A DNA stretch of 10,505 nucleotides from Candidatus Equimonas enterica. GTDB taxonomy: Bacteria; Bacteroidota; Bacteroidia; Bacteroidales; Bacteroidaceae. The notes under the pieces were generated by a model. That model was given only the letters and a program-made list of their open reading frames with translations, was not told where the DNA came from and made no database searches. A program made the position numbers and the translations under genes. This document shows positions 7,752 to 10,505 of the stretch, in pieces; position 1 is the first letter of the stretch, and the number at the start of each line of letters is the position of its first letter. The DNA lies in assembly GCA_018066225.1 (NCBI GenBank), contig JAGHRU010000097.1:1-10505 (forward strand), written 5' to 3'.

Positions 7752-8678
7752 TTATAGCCAGTCGATGCGACGGAAGAAGTAGTAGATGACAACGGAGATG
7801 ACGATGCTCACGATGATGACCAGCGGGAAGCCTCCTGCCCATTGCTCCATGCCATTGACGAGGTTCATGCCGAAGATGCTGGCGATGAGCGTGGGAAACA
7901 TGAGCAGCACGGTCCACGAGGTCATCTGACGCATGACAGCCGACACGCCGTTGTTGATGATAGAGGCGTAGGTCTCCATAGTGGAGTCGAGGATGTTGGC
8001 GTAGATGCTGGTCGTCTCCCGCGCCTGACTCATCTCGATGGTGACATCTTCTATCAAGTCGGCGTCGAGTTCATCGACGGGGAGCTTGAATTTGAGTTTC
8101 GACAGCAGCGTTTCGTCGCCGCGTATGGAGGTGATGAAGTAAGTCAGGGAGTCTTGCAGTCGAGACAGCGCCACGAGGTCCTGATTATCGACTTTGCGGT
8201 CGAGATTGCGCTTGGCTTCTTCGATGAGGACATTGATCTGCTTCAATCGCTTCAAGTACCACACGGCAGCCGAGAGAAACAGGCGGAAGACGAGATCGAC
8301 GGCATCGGTGAAGCCGCTATTGCGCTTCTGCTGATAGGACACGAAGTCTATCATCATGTTCGTCTCATAGTTGCACACCGTGACGCAGACATCCTTGTTG
8401 AGGATGATACCCATAGGTATGGTGGTGTGGGGTGTGCGGCTCTTGGCTTCCTTGACATAGGGGATGCGCAAGATGATGAGTGTCCATCCGTCGTCGTAGT
8501 CGTAACGTGCCCGCTCGTCTTTATCTCGGATGTCATCGAGGAAGTAGTCGGGGACATGCAACTCATCGACGAGGAAACTCTCGTCTTCGGGCGTAGGGCA
8601 AGTGACCTGCACCCAGCAGTTTGGCTCCCACGCATCGAGCGTAGCGAGCATTTGGTTGGTGTTCCAATAAGTACGCAT
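7752..8678 (-). CDS. corA: CorA family divalent-cation (Mg2+/Co2+) transporter
   Basis: A 308-residue member of the CorA family, inner-membrane homopentameric channels that import Mg2+ or, in some members, Co2+, Ni2+ or Zn2+. The N-terminal 235 residues form the soluble alpha/beta funnel domain with its long acidic helices (ELDADLIEDVTIEMSQARE, residues 203-221). The signature GMN is present at 270-272 in SIFGMNL, at the end of the first membrane segment (about 254-271). The second membrane segment (about 284-302) ends in the basic cytoplasmic tail RRIDWL. The residue before GMN is Phe where Tyr is most common, a variation seen in the family. The start codon is preceded by a weak SD-like AAGGAAAG. 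A -7 box lies about 165 nt upstream, implying a long leader. The DUF349 gene follows and is probably cotranscribed. The symbol is by family; the transported ion is not proven. Confidence 0.93.
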   Translation of the reverse strand: MRTYWNTNQMLATLDAWEPNCWVQVTCPTPEDESFLVDELHVPDYFLDDIRDKDERARYDYDDGWTLIILRIPYVKEAKSRTPHTTIPMGIILNKDVCVTVCNYETNMMIDFVSYQQKRNSGFTDAVDLVFRLFLSAAVWYLKRLKQINVLIEEAKRNLDRKVDNQDLVALSRLQDSLTYFITSIRGDETLLSKLKFKLPVDELDADLIEDVTIEMSQARETTSIYANILDSTMETYASIINNGVSAVMRQMTSWTVLLMFPTLIASIFGMNLVNGMEQWAGGFPLVIIVSIVISVVIYYFFRRIDWL

Positions 8679-8841
8679 AGGCTTCTTTCCTTTTGTGCGA
8701 TGTGCTCGGCAGGAGGGCGGCCTATGGCATTAGGCACTTTCCTACCGACGCTGTGCGGAGTTATCCGCGTGATAGTCGTCCATTAGGTTGGTGATTGGTG
8801 AAACATAGTGCTGATAGGTCTTGACAGATACCACAGCGCGG

Positions 8842-8849
8842 CAAAATTA
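8842..8849 (-). promoter_or_regulatory. Bacteroidetes -7 promoter element for corA
   Basis: The minus strand reads TAATTTTG inside TGTAATTTTGC, the same 11-base form seen before the nucleotidyltransferase and alaS genes. It would place the transcript start near 8835, leaving a leader of roughly 155 nt before the corA start. An SD-like AAGGAAAG (about 8685-8692, minus strand) precedes the start codon. No clear -33 element is seen. Confidence 0.5.
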
Positions 8850-9030
8850 CAAAAAAATATTGAACTGCGCACGCTCTCCGCCCACATTTTTGTACAAAAG
8901 GCGGATTTTCGTGGCGCACGACAGCAATAATGGGCTGCGACACTGCGCCATGGCGACGACTGCTGCGGCACAGTACTGGCACTGCATACCCACCGTTGCG
9001 CCGCGCCAAAAGCACACTGATAATCAATCA

Positions 9031-9140
9031 CTTGCAGACAAGCGAAACGGTCTGGGCAGTTCGTTCATCCTGCCTGCCCGGAGAGTTTCAACTGTCTGCC
9101 CGGAGAGTTTTCACGCGCTGGGCAGCGGGCGAAGCGCGTC
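9031..9140 (+). repeat. Second degenerate array, five units of about 22 nt
   Basis: Units begin at 9031, 9052, 9075, 9097 and 9119, with spacings of 21, 23, 22 and 22. The second and fifth open with CTGGGCAG, the third and fourth with CTGCCCGGAGAGTTT, and the first with the diverged CTTGCAG. Units three and four are the best conserved, sharing CTGCCCGGAGAGTTT at the same phase. AGTTTTCACG (9108-9117) is followed in phase by CTGGGCAG, as AGTTTTCACG at 390-399 is followed by AAGGGCAG. This makes the array a relative of 359-467. CTGGGCAG and CTGCCCGG are complementary apart from one G-U pair, so neighbouring units can fold into hairpins. Confidence 0.55.
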
Positions 9141-9159
9141 CTTGGAAGTCTGCGGCCAC

Positions 9160-9207
9160 CACAGCCGACGCCATGCTCTCAAAGTGCCCATCACGGCTGT
9201 GATTTTT
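9160..9207 (+). terminator. Terminator-like hairpin downstream of the repeat array
   Basis: CACAGCCG (9160-9167) pairs with CGGCTGTG (9194-9201) and is followed after GA by TTTTT (9203-9207). The 26-nt loop is longer than usual for an intrinsic terminator. It lies upstream of the alaS promoter, so it cannot end alaS; it could end a transcript across the repeat array or block read-through into alaS. It may be chance. Confidence 0.3.
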
Positions 9208-9272
9208 CTCGGATTTTGAGGCATCGGCTGGGAAAAATGTGCGCCTCGCGTGCGCAAATAAATAATTATTTG

Positions 9273-9280
9273 TAACTTTG
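9273..9280 (+). promoter_or_regulatory. Bacteroidetes -7 promoter element for alaS
   Basis: TAACTTTG lies in TGTAACTTTGC, directly after an AT-rich stretch (AAATAAATAATTATT), 35 nt before the alaS start. This predicts a short leader of about 30 nt. The start codon is preceded by an AT-rich leader (AACTTTTAAGTCT) without a Shine-Dalgarno sequence. Confidence 0.6.
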
Positions 9281-9315
9281 CAGCGGCATACCGTACGCCA
9301 CAAACTTTTAAGTCT

Positions 9316-10505
9316 ATGACAGCAAACGAAATACGCGAAGCCTTCAAGAGCTTCTTCCGCGAGCAGGGACACCTCATCGTCCCCTCCGCACCGATGGTCG
9401 TAAAAGACGACCCCACACTCATGTTCACCAATGCTGGTATGAACCAGTTTAAGGATGTCATTCTCGGCAACGCAGAGCCCAAGTCACGCCGCCAGAGCGA
9501 CTCGCAGAAGTGCCTGCGTGTCAGCGGTAAGCACAACGACCTGGAGGAGGTGGGCCACGACACCTATCACCACACGATGTTTGAGATGCTGGGCAACTGG
9601 TCCTTTGGCGATTACTTCAAGAAGGAGGCCATCACCTACGCCTACGAGTTCCTCGTCGGGCGCCTCGGCATTGACCCACGCAACCTCTATGTCACCGTCT
9701 TCGAGGGCTACGCTGCCGATGGTTTGGCGCGTGACGACGAAGCCGCTGGCTATTGGGAGCAATACTTCCCCCAAGAACATATCATCAACGGTAACCGCCA
9801 CGACAACTTCTGGGAAATGGGCGACACCGGCCCTTGCGGCCCTTGCTCCGAGATACACATCGATATCCGCCCCGACGAAGAGAAGGCCAAGGTGAGCGGC
9901 GCAAGCCTCGTCAATAAGGACCATCCGCAGATCATTGAGATCTGGAACCTCGTCTTTATGCAGTATGAGCGTCGCGCCGACGGTAGCCTCGTCCCCCTGC
10001 CCAATAAGGTCATCGACACGGGCATGGGCTTTGAGCGGCTCTGCGCCGTCATGCAGGGCAAGCGTTCCAATTACGACACCGATGTATTCCAGCCCAGCAT
10101 GCGCAAGATAGGCTAACTCTCTGGCTTCACCTATGGTAAGGCCGAAGACACCGACGTGGTCATGCGCGTCATCGCCGACCACCTGCGTGCCATCGCTTTC
10201 AGCATCGCCGACGGCCAACTGCCCAGCAACGCCAAGGCAGGCTACGTCATCCGCCGCATCCTGCGCCGTGCCGTGCGCTACGCATTCACCTTCCTCGACC
10301 AGAAGGAGGCATTCATGTTCAAGCTGCTCCCTGTCCTCATTCAGGAGATGGGCGCATCTTACCCAGAGCTCCCTGGCCAGCGTGAGCTCATCGGTCGCGT
10401 TATCAAGGAGGAAGAGGACTCATTCCTCCGCACTCTCGACAAGGGCATCTCTATGCTCACCGAGGCTATCGCCGAACTGAAGGCTGAGGGCAAGACCGTC
10501 CTCGA
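9316..10505 (+). CDS. alaS: Alanyl-tRNA synthetase, frame interrupted by TAA and cut by window end
   Basis: AlaRS charges tRNA-Ala with alanine in the cytoplasm and is essential. The first 266 codons match the class II catalytic core very well: PSAPMVVKDDPTLMFTNAGMNQFKD (23-47), motif 2 region CLRVSGKHNDLEEVG (66-80) and HHTMFEMLGNWSFGDYFKKE (85-104), TGPCGPCSEIH (171-181) and motif 3 GMGFER (236-241). Codon 267 is TAA (10114-10116). Without any shift of frame the protein continues as LSGFTYGKAEDTDVVMRVIADHLR, then AFSIADGQLPSNAKAGYVIRR and ILRRAVRYAFTFL, the conserved tRNA-recognition region, to the window end. The editing and C-Ala domains of this roughly 870-residue family lie beyond the window. 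A one-base change from GAA, CAA or AAA would explain the stop. Sequencing error, a real nonsense mutation in a decayed copy, and read-through are all possible; the conserved downstream sequence argues against long decay. Confidence 0.92.
10114..10116 (+). other. In-frame TAA stop within alaS
   Basis: The codon follows ATA GGC and precedes CTC TCT GGC. In AlaRS this is the short linker between the catalytic core, just after motif 3, and the helical tRNA-recognition domain. From memory of Bacteroides AlaRS, residues here vary, and a polar residue such as Glu would fit (KIGELSG). TAA is the ordinary terminator of four other genes in the window, so it is not a reassigned codon. Confidence 0.85.

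Larger units (their letters stand above)
8679..9315. other. Gene-free divergent intergenic region between corA and alaS
   Basis: About 640 bases with no recognisable protein in any frame. From left to right it holds the corA leader, the corA -7 box (8842-8849), GC-rich sequence without visible function (about 8870-9030), a 22-nt-period repeat array (9031-9140), a terminator-like hairpin (9160-9207) and the alaS -7 box (9273-9280). I see no tRNA, rRNA or known riboswitch. In the corA leader only a weak 5-bp hairpin (GCCTA/TAGGC, 8720-8735) is visible. Confidence 0.6.

Noticed and set aside
7842..8786. Plus-strand open frame of 314 codons opposite corA
   Set aside because: It is antisense to a clear CorA protein with GMN motif and two membrane segments; no family resemblance of its own.
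10114..10116. Genetic-code reassignment of TAA
   Set aside because: Four other genes in the window end at TAA exactly where their families end, and none of them contains an internal TAA.
10117..10505. A separate gene starting after the alaS stop (split AlaRS)
   Set aside because: The first downstream ATG in frame (10162) lies inside conserved AlaRS sequence, there is no ribosome-binding signal or promoter, and the reading frame is continuous across the stop; a point change is simpler.

Overview
The window looks like chromosomal DNA of a GC-rich member of the Bacteroidales (Bacteroidota), possibly a Prevotellaceae-like lineage. Three observations support this. All four promoters I can pick out carry the Bacteroidetes-type -7 box TAnnTTTG, and starts mostly lack a Shine-Dalgarno sequence. 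The two exported proteins place Gln right after the predicted signal-peptidase site. The gene families (Dabb protein, long transglutaminase-like protein, GHL10 hydrolase, multi-repeat DUF349 protein, CorA) are typical of Bacteroidales. Genus-level placement is not supported by the sequence alone.

Layout: (1) Bases 1-41 hold the 5' end of a minus-strand Dabb-family gene. (2) Bases 42-672 are a long gene-free region between divergent promoters, with a degenerate array of 22-nt-period repeats near its middle. (3) Bases 673-5750 hold three tightly spaced plus-strand genes: a sugar-phosphate-type nucleotidyltransferase, an 868-residue exported protein with one intact and one degenerate transglutaminase-like domain, and an exported GHL10-family glycosyl hydrolase. 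(4) A perfect 20-bp stem at 5774-5821 is a bidirectional terminator between convergent units. (5) Bases 5841-8678 hold a minus-strand pair, corA-type divalent-cation transporter followed by a five-repeat DUF349 protein. (6) Bases 8679-9315 are a second gene-free region between divergent promoters, with a second array of the same 22-nt repeat type. (7) From 9316 to the window end runs alaS, whose frame is broken by a TAA codon at 10114-10116.

The plus-strand operon plausibly concerns envelope or glycan processing: an activated-sugar enzyme in the cytoplasm and two exported proteins, one of a family that includes a peptidoglycan-glycan hydrolase. The exact substrates cannot be read from the sequence. 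The minus-strand pair and alaS are housekeeping.

The two most notable points are the in-frame stop in the essential alaS gene, which falls just after class II motif 3 with homologous coding continuing downstream in the same frame, and the pair of 22-nt-period repeat arrays in the two divergent intergenic regions.
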